DNA of 64,000 nucleotides from Trichoplax sp. H2. Taxonomy: Eukaryota > Placozoa > Uniplacotomia > Trichoplacea. The translations under genes were made by a program, and so were the position numbers. Positions 12,701 to 24,226 of the stretch are shown here, piece after piece; the stretch's first letter is position 1; every line of letters begins with the position of its first letter. Under the pieces are notes generated by a model that saw only the letters and a list, made by a program, of their open reading frames with translations, ran no database searches and was not told where the DNA came from. Location of the stretch: positions 124,001 to 188,000 of the forward strand of contig NOWV01000099.1 in the NCBI GenBank assembly GCA_003344405.1, given 5' to 3'.

Positions 12701-13653
12701 TCGGAAATTTTGAATACTACATCACGAAATATCATGTTTGGGCTCTTATCCTAGTCATGAAGTATCGTATCTGAAAACTTGCTCATTACTATTCTGTGAT
12801 AATAGGAGTAAACTGTGCATGCCAAAAGTATAATACAATAATTCTAATGCTGTAAAAATGGCCTTTAGTAATGATAAAAACAGTATGAAGAAATGCTGAT
12901 AATGTACAGTGACATTCAAATTCTCGTCATATATCAACCATGTGATGTTGCAGCATATTTAGTGAAATAGATAGCAACAATATTTTGATATTGATTGCAT
13001 TAGAGTTATTTAACCCAGATTTGTAAAATGCTGTATTCAATCCAATAATCGTATACCTCCGGGTGATAATCATGGGCAACAGTTTATCATCGTAATAACA
13101 GCTACATTTTCGAATACATCTACTTGATAACGCTGTGTTGATTCTCAACTTGACAGTGATTTTGTTAGCCCGATTTCCAGTCAGAAGACGATTGTTAAAT
13201 TTAAAAATAGGCTATGTGACAGCTACTGTATAAATCTTTCTTTATACTTTAAAGGAACTATGAAAGTACTGTGCAATTGTGCAAGGAGATTTTATCGCAT
13301 TAAAATGAAAAATTAGTGTAGACTATGTGAAATCAGATTTGTTACTGTAGCCTATCATATGTGTGCGCTTTAAAATATGATAATTTTACGTAAAATATAT
13401 TCCTACGTATTCTTTAAAGTCCCAAAGAACACTTAGAATGAAACACGGCAAATTTGTGTGATTATGGCATCACACATTTAATTTGATTCATTGAGTGATG
13501 TACTATTTTCTAATTGCGATATTGTTTCGAAATCTTTATTTATAGGGTGCATTCATTTTTCGCGGCCAAATGATCGATAAACCATTGTTATTGCAGGCAA
13601 ACAATATTTTAAGTTTGATTAATAATGTTAATGGTAGTCATACATCGTCTTAG
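9730..13653 (+). CDS. CLYBL: Citramalyl-CoA lyase, mitochondrial (citrate lyase beta-like), 7 exons
   Basis: Exons: 9730-9972, 10952-11140, 11323-11503, 11667-11780, 11936-11989, 12516-12640, 13546-13653. They join in phase to 337 residues, against about 340 in vertebrate CLYBL. The family (HpcH/HpaI aldolase, TIM barrel) cleaves (3S)-citramalyl-CoA to acetyl-CoA and pyruvate in the C5-dicarboxylate/itaconate detoxification route, which protects B12-dependent methylmalonyl-CoA mutase. Visible motifs are the PGYDDRK turn (50-56), the metal/CoA loop DCEDGVA (71-77), RVNS, LPKV, VETA, GADDF, GFTGKQVIHP and a C-terminal MIDKPLL with the Asp expected near the active site. The first ~38 residues are rich in Arg/Lys/His and lack acids, as in a mitochondrial presequence. 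The frame is open upstream to 9703, but only from a GTG, so the ATG at 9730 is preferred. The exon 2 donor is weak (GTTCGT) yet is the only one keeping the conserved INW-FCD junction. No damage is seen. Confidence 0.95.
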
Positions 13654-15916
13654 GATTCTAGTAAATGATCAATGTGTAATAATTGCAATTGTTCCTAACC
13701 AGTTTATTTTTACGCCATTAATTAATTGTTCAACAAAAAATATGGTTAAGCTACTTGGGTTGTCATTTTACTATATTTGGACAAGTGATTCATTACATTA
13801 GATTGTTCTTTATCGTTTATTGTATTTGTAAATGTAGCGATATTAATATTTATGCCATGACATGAATTCTTCTATTCAATTACTGTTTGACGTTAATCTT
13901 TTTGATTTTATCCTTTAAGTTTGGGAAAGAGTTTTAATGTCAATTGTTTAAATGAAAATTAGATTAGGAGCACCCAATTTTAATTCTCGGTAGCGTTTAT
14001 TTACTTTATCACAATATGCTTCATCTATTAATTTATAGTAGGTGACAATAACGCTATCGACTTTTAATTATGTTTTACTATTTTAATGCGGCGGAAGATC
14101 TATAAATTGTTCTGTAGTTGTACGTGGTAGTGTACTACGCACAGTCTAACTAACTGTATGTAATGGGAGATACATCGTTATATACGACTAATAGTGTAGC
14201 ATGAAAGCTTTATCTGTAATCGATTAAAAAATGATAAATATCGGAAAGACTCAAATAATGACTGCTATTATGATTTTACCGACCATCAACTTTGTACATT
14301 ATGTAGTAGATAAATGGTAATAGATATTTACTTTACCTACTGAAGCAATGATTTACGTGTAGTAACTCATGCTATAGGTAAATTGATGGATCGTATATCT
14401 GCTATTGTATGTCAATGACTATCCTTTAAAAATGACCAAATAAAAGCTATTTATTAGCTGCAATAGACTATGTAGCTCCTGTAGGTCACGTTGTTTGACT
14501 TTGAATATCAATAGAATAAGATATTTGACTATTGCATGCTGATGTTGATAGCAAAATGACATATATTATAGTATTTACTGGATTTGTTAACATGATCCCT
14601 ATTTGTCAGTATTCAAGCGAACTATATCACTAGGTGCATATGGCATCAAGTTTACTTAGTTGATACATCGGAAAATTCTTTTATTGTAATGCAAACTAAT
14701 CGTAATCCTATATTTACTATTGATAGTGGACGAGATATTTTCATTCAATCTTAAAATCTATTTTTGCATACGCATAATTTATTTGATTGTAAATATCCTC
14801 GAACCGTGCTTCAACTTTGTACGAAAAGCTGTGTCTTAAATTTACAAATTGTTCCTTGCCGTAATCACACAAACTAACCTAATAGCTATTGTTAGTAAAG
14901 CTTAAATTTAATATTGTAAATCATGAAGGACTGCCTTGCTTGTTACTAATGAAAAAGTTTGAATATGAAATTTACTGGGCATAATGGCAAGTACTGTATG
15001 TAGTAGATAAATGAGCAACTACAGTTTTGTGAGTGCACTATGCTCGACTATATTAAGAAGCGTATTTCATTCTATCAAGGCACATAGGCCATACAAGTCA
15101 AGATATTACAATCCTACTAGGACATAATTAACTACATACATGATTGATTGCTAGCACTTGCTACATTCTCGTAACATTCATCAATCATGACCGCAATAGG
15201 TCATTGTGGTAGGAACTATAGAAATCTAAATTCCATAGTGTGGCTTAATTTTGATACCTCTCACATAAAGATACTCGTGTACTGGATTTAAATAGGCAAC
15301 AGTACTAAGTTATATTTCTATAGTGCCATATAGTGATTAGTGACATGCCGTAACATATGGTAGTAAAGGAGAAGATTTTGACCGTAATGGATTGCAGACT
15401 GTCAACAACCAATCAATTGAATGCTGGCATGCAAATGGCATATGCTATCTTACTATAAGTATTTATTTTTACTTAAATAAGTACCCGAATTGTAACCTAA
15501 TATCGGTCACATTTCTACTTGGCAGGTGAGTTCAACATTGATCGATTTTTTACTTTGTAAAATGCTAATGACTAGACCACAGAAATGCAATAGATAGAAA
15601 TATGTTTCTCCATTAGTATAGCATTTTAGAGAATCCAAGCTTTAACTTGACTAAATATTAAATAGCGTAATCACAAAAATAATCTTACTAATAAATTGAT
15701 AACTGATCAACTAGCACTAACGTAATTAGAGTATTATCGATTGAATGAAAAATTAAGAGTAACTCATGTACTGAATTCTATTTTTTTTTCATAGAATAAG
15801 CAGAGGTGAGGAAATCCAAGGATTGTCCACCTGTTGCGAATCTAATAATTATCTTCTAATAAGAAGTATCTTCGATAGATCATTTTACTAAAAGATCTTT
15901 CTTTGCCGCAAGTAGA
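13654..15916. other. 2.3 kb spacer between CLYBL and the transporter, nothing recognised
   Basis: The stretch is AT-rich, and no open frame above 60 codons or family resemblance was found. It should contain the 3' end of CLYBL transcripts and the promoter and 5' UTR of the transporter gene. A poly-T tract lies about 130 bases before the transporter ATG. The dense TACTGTA clusters seen before other genes are not obvious here; isolated words occur near 14992. Confidence 0.55.
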
Positions 15917-18900
15917 ATGGCCGAACAACCAGTAAAGGAAAAAGTAAGATGCCCAGAATGCAGTTGGGCGTTTTACCGTAATGCTTTCACTCGATTGAAA
16001 CCTGTACCCAATCCTGAAGGCAAATCAGAACTTAAGCAATCTCTTACTACCGCTGATTTAATTTCACTTGGTGTTGGAAGTGTGTTGGGAACTGGTGTAT
16101 TTGTCGTAGCAGCTGGTGTGGCTAAAAATACTGCAGGACCTGCAGTTACAATTTCTTTTGCTATTGCTGCCTTTGCATCTATCCTTTCCGGTCTCTGTTA
16201 TGCAGAATTTGGTGCTCGTGTGCCTAAAACAACAGGTCAGTAAGTAATAGAATTACATATTACCTTGCTTGTGTTATTTTGGACAAATATTTTACTACTA
16301 TTTGACTTCCACGAAAAATGTAGTTCTACTCGTAGTTGGTAGATTAGTCAGGTCAGATGGTATATCTAATTTTCGAAATTTTCGATCAAAATTTCATTAC
16401 TTGGTCCCAAAACTGACTATATTACGCCCACGGCACTTGCCTTTAAATTCTTGGTGGAATGTTGAACGCGATGCACCTTATTGTTCAAAGATTTATGGAA
16501 TAGCCATAATGAAAATGAGTTAAAACCAGTTTACCATCTGATAATAGTCCGCTGATAGTTTTCATGTTATAATATCATACCTTAATTTTTAATTTTCGTA
16601 GCAGGATAGGCATATTTAGTTTGAATGAAATAATTCACAAGTTCAATTCTAAATATTTGTAGGTCTAGCTTATCCACTATTTCATTTATAAATTAATCTA
16701 TAATGTCGCCAATTTTATGAATTAGTTTATATAGACACATGCAATCTTATACGCTTTTAAATGATTATTTAAAGGTGTGATTGAATTAATTGATACCAAA
16801 AAGATAGCTACATTCCGTAAAATAATTTAATATTTTTGCGGCTACATCCAAATGTATGAGGCCCATGCGGTTTACAGAATTTGACTAGCGTGCGCTTATT
16901 TGGCTATATTTTATCTAATACAATAGATGACAGATGTGGCGTGGCATAGCATAGTGTTATCAATATATTACAGTATTTTGTGTGGACAGATATACTGTAT
17001 ATAGGAACTATTAGCAAGTAATTTAGCCTTGAGTTTAGTGATAGTAAAGGGAAATTTCTAATTTAAAAAATAGTATTGTACAACATTTTACATCTTATAG
17101 GAAAAAGTGCCATACTTTCAGCTTATTTATTAGCATTTTGTATCAACATACGTGATAATTATGAAAGTGATCGATGTCATATTGTATACGATTCTCAATC
17201 ACCAGATGTAGCATAGTACCAGAAGTAGGTAATGTCATATGGTGGATTAGAACACGAGTTCCTATCCAGCCATATTGCTACTAATGTATTCAGTCTCTAC
17301 GGAGCGGACCCTTACGAACAGACGGTTTAAACTCCCATATACAGTATAAGTTAATATCAGACTTGACAAGTTGGCTAGGGTATAAGAATTTATTAACCAC
17401 GACGTATACTGAATGAAACGCAGTAGATCTGGAATTAAATAATTCTACTTTGTCTAGATTTCTCCTAGAATACAGTAAAGCCAAGCTACAGCTTATAGAT
17501 TGTATATACATAAAACTATAAGTGTAGAATTGTTTACTTCATATAACTTGTAAAGAGTCCATAAATTCTATTTATATACTAATACATAGATTTTTAATTA
17601 TCGTTATCTTACAATTACGCATAAATTTATTCCTAATTTAAATTTCTCGCATACAAAATTTAATTTTTTGTTTAAATGTTTCTGTGTTGCAAAGATGTGC
17701 CAATTTTCGCAATTTTAACTTTTTGCATAAAGCATAGCGTAACACACTCTCATTGCTCCTACGATAGCATCATGATACCGCCATTTACTTAACTAGCCGT
17801 CCATTTTTTCTCTCTCTCTATTTGTATATCAGGTTCTTCCTATGTATACAGTTACGTTACAGTTGGTGAGGCTGTTGCTTTCACCATTGGTTGGAATCTG
17901 ATCTTGGAATATGTCATTGGGACCGCCGCTTGTTCTCGTGCTTTAAGTTCTTACATTGATACGTTGTTTCACAATGCTATACGTATGTTCTTTTTGCGCT
18001 ATGTGGGCGAGATGGACGCACCCGGTCTGGCTAAATATCCAGATTTTATTGCTTTACTGATCACCATCTTCTTTAGCGGTGTCATCTCTTGTGGTGTTAG
18101 CCAATCTGCCCTTTTGAATAACATTTTGAACTCGTGTACCTTGTTGACTGTTGTCTTCAGTTTGGGTGTTGGTGCTTTCTATTTTGAACCGCAATTGTGG
18201 ACCGGTGAAAAAGCCTTCTTCCCTTACGGTACTCATGGTGTAACTACAGGTGCAGCAAGTTGTTTCTATGCCTATATCGGTTTCGATATTATTGCTACTA
18301 CCGGTGAGGAAGCTAAAAATCCAAGGAAATCCATTCCCATTGCCATTGTTACCTCTTTAATCATCCTCTTCTTGTGCTACTTCACTGTTTCCATGGTCAT
18401 GACCTTGATGGTTCCATACTATGATTTATCCAAAGCAGCTTCCTTGCAACAGGTATTTGTTGATCGTGGTGTACCAGGTGTTAAATATTTCATCATCATT
18501 GGTGCCATCGCTGGTCTAACTGCTAGCTTGATGGGTTCCCTTTTCCCAATGCCACGTATCATCTACGCTATGGCTATAGATTGTCTTATCTTTAAGGTAT
18601 TTGCTAAAGTCTACAAGCGTACCCAAATGCCTGTTCTTGCTACCATGAGTGCAGGCTTCCTAACTGGTATCTTAGCTTGTATATTTACTGAAGAGGATTT
18701 AATTCAAATGATGTCTATTGGTACCTTGTTGGCTTATACTTTAGTATCTACTTCCGTTCTCATCTTACGTTATCAACCACAAACTGAATATGAAATGCAA
18801 TATGCGGATGAATATAAGTCAGCACGTAGCGAGGAAGTTGCACAAGCTAAGGAAGAAGCTAAGACATTAGATAAGAAAGCAAAAGTTGGCCATTACACCA

Positions 18901-19833
18901 ATCGACTTAAATCGACCGTTAAAAATGATACTCCTAACTGGACTTCTTCATTAGTTGTCAACTGGTCTATAGCTTTTTTGACTATTTTCATGTTCTCATT
19001 CAATGCTCTTATCATCTATGGTGGTTGGGCACTTGAACAGAAATTAGGTAAATATAAAAATTTTAAAGCACTAACATATATTCTAATTTGCTTTGATATG
19101 TTAAAGATTTACTTGATCCATAGACTTTACTACATGTAACATAAATATTTGAGAGCAAAAATTAATTAAGCGTTTAGTTTCATGATCAAATTGCAAAGAT
19201 CAATTTATTTATAATCAATTTTGTAGCTTGGGCTATCATCTTGACTATCGTCTTTGGTTTGGCTTGTGTGGCTTTCATTGTTATCATTACTATTCAGCCA
19301 CAAAGTCAGAAAGAATTGCTATTTAAAGCTCCCTTGGTCCCTGGCCTACCCATTTTGGCTATTTATTGTAACACCTTTTTAATTTTGAAATTGACACTCT
19401 TTACTTGGATCCGATTTGGCATTTGGATGTTTATCGGTAAGTTAGTATTGATTTTAAAATCATTTTATTACTTGAATGTTGTGTGAATATCAGAATAAAG
19501 AGGATTTTAGTTGAATACCTATATTTCTGTTATAGTACAGATCTACGATACAAATGGCTTTATAGCGTACGCGTACAATAAAATTTATATTATATCATTG
19601 TTTTTATCTAATTATTCAAAGTTTATGCCGTTGATTTTTTGTTCAAATTTAAAATGTGATATCTATTTTACTTAGGTGGCAGTATCTACCTGACCTATGG
19701 CGTAGCTAACAGTGTACAGAGAGATTTAGACGAGGATGGTACTGATGAAGAAAGGATTAAGCTGACTCAGTATAATGAAGAAAAGGAGAAGGAAGGCCAA
19801 GATGAGGCCAGTGATGAAGAAACTAAACAGTAA
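15917..19833 (+). CDS. Cationic amino acid transporter, SLC7A1-4 (CAT) family, 4 exons
   Basis: Exons: 15917-16235, 17833-19047, 19227-19436, 19676-19833; all junctions are phase 1 and GT-AG. The product is about 633 residues, normal for CATs (620-660), with roughly 14 membrane helices rather than the 12 of the light-chain LATs. This family moves Arg/Lys/ornithine across the plasma membrane. The first helix carries [11 protein letters not shown], the broken-helix substrate site of APC transporters, followed by [17 protein letters not shown] and [13 protein letters not shown], both signatures of the CAT group. [17 protein letters not shown] (helix 6 and following loop) and a large intracellular loop before the last four helices also match. 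The tail is hydrophilic and acidic (about 50 residues). An N-terminal CPEC pair of cysteines (residues 12-15) is unusual. Orthology to CAT-1, -2, -3 or -4 cannot be decided by eye, and substrate specificity is inferred from family only. Confidence 0.93.
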
Positions 19834-22142
19834 AACCAATACTGATAACCCGTCAGTAACAACCAAGTCATAAAGCTAAATGATGTGAGCAATCTATAAT
19901 GAATGCAATGCAAATATTCAAAATTATGATCCACCATTAATTGATAAAGTAGAAATTATGACTGATTATAAGCGAGTAATCAGATCTTACTCTTTAACAT
20001 GATCAATACTTGTTTTGTTGTTACTTTGAATTTAAAGACATATACGGAATATCAGACGTATGTAACGCTTTGTTTTTTAGGTGATTAATTCTAATTATGT
20101 TTTAGTCTAGATTGTATATGATTAAATCTACATGACAATTACTGCTTTAAGATAGTTATTCTCTTGATTATATACTTTCTACCAAGTAATAGCAGGTATA
20201 TCGAATAATACGGTTAACTTGGATAGAGGGTACTACAATTAGGGATTATGTCGCTAACTTTGATTTGCCAATATATTGTCTTATATATCTGCATATCGAC
20301 TCTATTGATAAATATATTGACTAGATAAGTAATATGAAAGGATCAAGAACACATAAGTTTCAATGTGCTAGGTCTACATGGACGAATCAGTTGTCTACAA
20401 ATGATAAGTTAGAGGAAGCTAATACGCTAGGACAGATTTAATTTTATTTCAGTGCGACAAGTATTTGTAATATTGCGCCTCATTATAATTCTTACGATGA
20501 TTATTGTTATTATTATTAGGGAATTATTATTATTATCATTATTATACGGTATTGCTTTGCTGCTGATAGGAAAGACAATTTATGTTATAACTGTAATAAG
20601 GACAACCAACTAAATAATATTTATCATATCTCAATTACTTTTGCTATTATCAAAAATAGCGGTGTTTATGATTGTTAAGAAGGATTACTCCTTGTATAAG
20701 ATTTGAATTTCAGTTGAGTGGGTAGGCAAGGCGTCGTATACTGTAGGTATTGATGACGTGATCGAATCGAAGATCGTGTAAAAATCAATGCAGAGTAATA
20801 CATGGCAGTATTTTTCATTCCTATTATGTTGTACCTATAGGCTATTATTCGCTAGTACTAATTACTGTTTTGTATGCCAGAATGATGCTTTAGTTCCTGT
20901 GCAATCGAATTTGGACAGCTGGGTACTGCTAACATCTGTTATATTTTAATGCACAGTACGTACGCGTATGCCACTATCCCCGAGGTTAGATTAGTTATGT
21001 AAACCATCACTAGCGTAGTAATACTGCTATGACAGTACGGAATAAGCCTTCAAAATTTTCCTTGGCGGTCATAGTCTCTAAATATACTGAACTATCGACA
21101 GGTATAGCATGGATAAGCAAATTAAGTTAACTAATTTCTTCTCTACGGTCTGTGCAGGAATAAGACAGTCAATGAATAGATATCGGAGGGTTATTACAGT
21201 ATCACCAATTTGTGTGCTGTTATGTAACTAACATATCGAAGATGCACTGGTAGAGCTATCACATTGCTAAATTGATAACCACAATGACGTAATCAGTCTT
21301 ATTACAATTACTCTACCACTATATAAACAATTAAATGCCAGGAGTAACAACAGAATCTGGCAGTCTGCATTTCTTTTCTTTTACGCAGTACAGTAAATTT
21401 CTGTGCAATATGGACTATACAGCATGCTATCAAACCTATTAAGGCATGTACCATATTATATTATTATAAATGATCCAGTACAGTATTGTAAGAGTCTGTC
21501 TGTAGCTGATATTGATACTACTGTAGTTTATTATTAGTATCAGTATTCTGTAATGTAAATTAGCTTTCAGAATAATGATTCATTAACCAACAAACGAAAA
21601 AGAATTATGATATGATAGTAAGGCATTTACTGTATCATGAATACGATATTGTAACAGTCTGTATTTTGAATTTATACAAATATAAATGCTAATATCTTAG
21701 TATTGGCATCATGTGGTATGAACTATATTTTAGTTGCTATTAATGATGATAGAAACTATAATTTCCCTTGTGCTCTATTATTAATATTGCTATCAAACCT
21801 ATTAAGGCATGTATTATATTAATTACTACTAATTTGTTAAAAGTACATTGATACTACTATACGTATGTAATATGAGGGGATTTTGTGTGTTACTTTAATT
21901 GGATGAGTACATCCTTGGTATGCTATGAGAGAGATTCTAAAACGAAGAAGAAATCCTTTATTTAGACGTAGAGGAGATCATAAGTGTGCTCTAGGCAGGA
22001 ATAGGACAAGGTAGACAATCGTGAGATATGCAATGAAATAAAAGTTGAGGAATGGATGAATTATGGAAGTGCACCACTATTTATATTGTGCTGTACAATA
22101 TTAGTGAACAGTTACGATGCTATGGACTCTACAAGACAAATT

Positions 22143-22795
22143 GTAGTTACAACTCGACATGAAGTACATAATATTACACTATATTATAGTTAGTTTTTAG
22201 ATTCATATCAGTATTATTTAGTGTGGAATACTTTTTAGAATAATAAAACATTTATTTTATTTATTATTATTATTTATTTATATAGTATTATAACTGTACC
22301 AGACATATCGTAGTTACAACTCGACATGAAGTACATAATATTACACTATATTATAGTTAGTTTTTAGATTCGTATCAGTATTATTTAGTGTGGAATACTT
22401 TTTAGAATAATAAAACATTTATTTTATCTATTATTATTATTTATTTATTTATATAGTATTATAACTGTACCAGACATATCGTAGTTACAACTCGACATGA
22501 AGTACGTAATATTACACTATATTATAGTTAGTTTTTAGATTCGTATTATCAGTATTATTTAGTGTGGAATACTTTTTAGAATAATAAAACATTTATTTTA
22601 TTTATTATTATTATTTATTTATATAGTATTATAACTGTACCAGATATATCGTAGTTACAACTCGACATGAAGTACGTGATATTACACTATATTATAGTTT
22701 TTTAGATTCGTATCAGTATTATTTAGTGTGGAATACTTTTTAGAATAATAAAACATTTATTTTATTTATTATTATTATTTATTTATACAGTATTG
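22143..22795. repeat. Tandem array, four ~170-base units
   Basis: The phrase GTAGTTACAACTCGACATGA recurs at 22143, 22310, 22481 and 22651, giving periods of 167, 171 and 170. Each unit also carries a GTGTGGAATACTTTTTAG phrase, a TAATAAAACATTTATTTTAT phrase and a terminal (TTA)n/(TTTA)n stretch. The copies differ by few substitutions and by small expansions or deletions of the TTA run, implying recent duplication. No coding frame. Confidence 0.92.
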
Positions 22796-23215
22796 TAAGT
22801 ATCTATAGGCAATGAATACTGATATTAATACTAGTGTATTAGTATTAGTATTACGTGATATGAAACATTTATGTACTTTTTTGTTACTACTCATGATTGA
22901 TAACAACTGGCATTTTCCTTTGACTATATTTTGAAAGTTGATATCGATGAAACCCTCTTAATACGCGTACACTAGTATGAATATCAGTCTTAATTAGCTC
23001 TAATTTAGATGATGTATACCTTAACTTAATATCAGTATTATGCGGTATCAACAATATGTTACAGTTCGTTAGTGACGACTGCATTAACCCCTAGGTCGTT
23101 GACCTTTCATCAGTTTAGCATCAGACCAGCGTGGACCCACCATACAAGGTCAAATGGCCAAAAGGTTATTTGCCTAGTCGGTGCACAGCAACCTCTGGGC
23201 ACGTTGCGATATTTT

Positions 23216-23908
23216 CAAGTACAGTATAGTACAGACTACAGTGTCCATTGTACCGTTCATAGTACAGTACTGTATGTTTGAATAAGCTAGAAGTAATAAC
23301 GTTTCAAGAAGACCAATCGTTATGAACCTTCCTCTACATATTCAAACCATGCATTTGCGATCAATTTTATACAAATTGATGCAAAAATTGGAATATCCAA
23401 TGGATCGGATCACGTTATCCACTGTACTGTACAGTCTGTCATGGACTACCACCCTACTGTAGAATCTATAATGTGCATCCGTTTTCTTCAATATGTTTGA
23501 ATAGTAAAAATCTAGCAGAAAAAAACCTGCACAATGACCAATCGTGATCGACCTTATTTGCGATCAATTCTGTATCCATGAATGCAAAAATTAGACTATC
23601 AAACGTAGGAGATCACATCGTCGATGCTCCTTGCATTGTTGGTCTGGTTACGATGGCAATATTTTCCATTTTTTTTCGCAAATAGACTAACTGTAAGAGG
23701 ACATAATGCATCGGCAGAGCAGTTGAGCTATGTCTTCTTGGTCAATTTCTATATGTAGGCTAAAGCAGCTGTCCACGGTACAGTGTACAGTGTACAGTAT
23801 AATGAACTTACACTGTACTGTACCGACTGAATGTACTGTACGGTACTGTACCGCGTACCAGACAGCGTCTCTACCAGTATACTATACGGTATACTGTACA
23901 CAGTTCAG
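23216..23908. repeat. Clusters of TACTGTAC/GTACAGTA palindromic words upstream of the SDR gene
   Basis: Dense runs at 23216-23278, 23421-23440 and 23776-23908 are built from GTACAGT, ACTGTAC and GTATACTGT words, many of them palindromic or capable of pairing with neighbours. Between them lie two diverged copies of a unit containing GACCAATCGT and TTTGCGATCAATT. The last cluster ends about 320 bases before the SDR start codon. Confidence 0.6.
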
Positions 23909-24226
23909 GTTGCAAGCGTTTTCGATCGCTTTTCTCTTTCGTCCCATGGAGAGGAATATTGATTTCATCCCCTTGGACGTATATGGAAATTAATTAACAA
24001 GTAGACCAAGGAGGCTGTTGTTGATCCAATTGGACCATTTTGAAAATCGCTATCTTCCAACATCTTTTACTGTCAAGGTAGTCGACTTTAAAAAGTTGAT
24101 CGACCAAGTTGAAGCGATCACCAAGGTGGAAGATTATGACAACGCTAGTTGCATCGTCCAGTCCAGCCCAAGATATCGTAGCAAACATTGAATGAATGTG
24201 GAGTAGTGGTACTAGACGATACTGAC

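Larger units (their letters stand above)
19834..24226. other. 4.4 kb repeat-rich spacer before the SDR gene
   Basis: No coding exon is recognised. There are ATT-rich simple repeats near 20500-20550, a 24-base repeated phrase (21426 and 21789), the four-copy tandem array at 22143-22795, two diverged copies of a ~200-base unit at 23310-23640 and TACTGTA-type palindrome clusters between about 23216 and 23908. Apparent open frames at 23072-23281 and 23730-23993 run through the palindromic words and carry no family signature. Confidence 0.55.

Noticed and set aside
23072-23993. Open frames rich in Tyr, Thr, Val and Cys-Thr-Val repeats
   Set aside because: The repeated residues are just translated TACTGTAC palindromes; not a protein signature.
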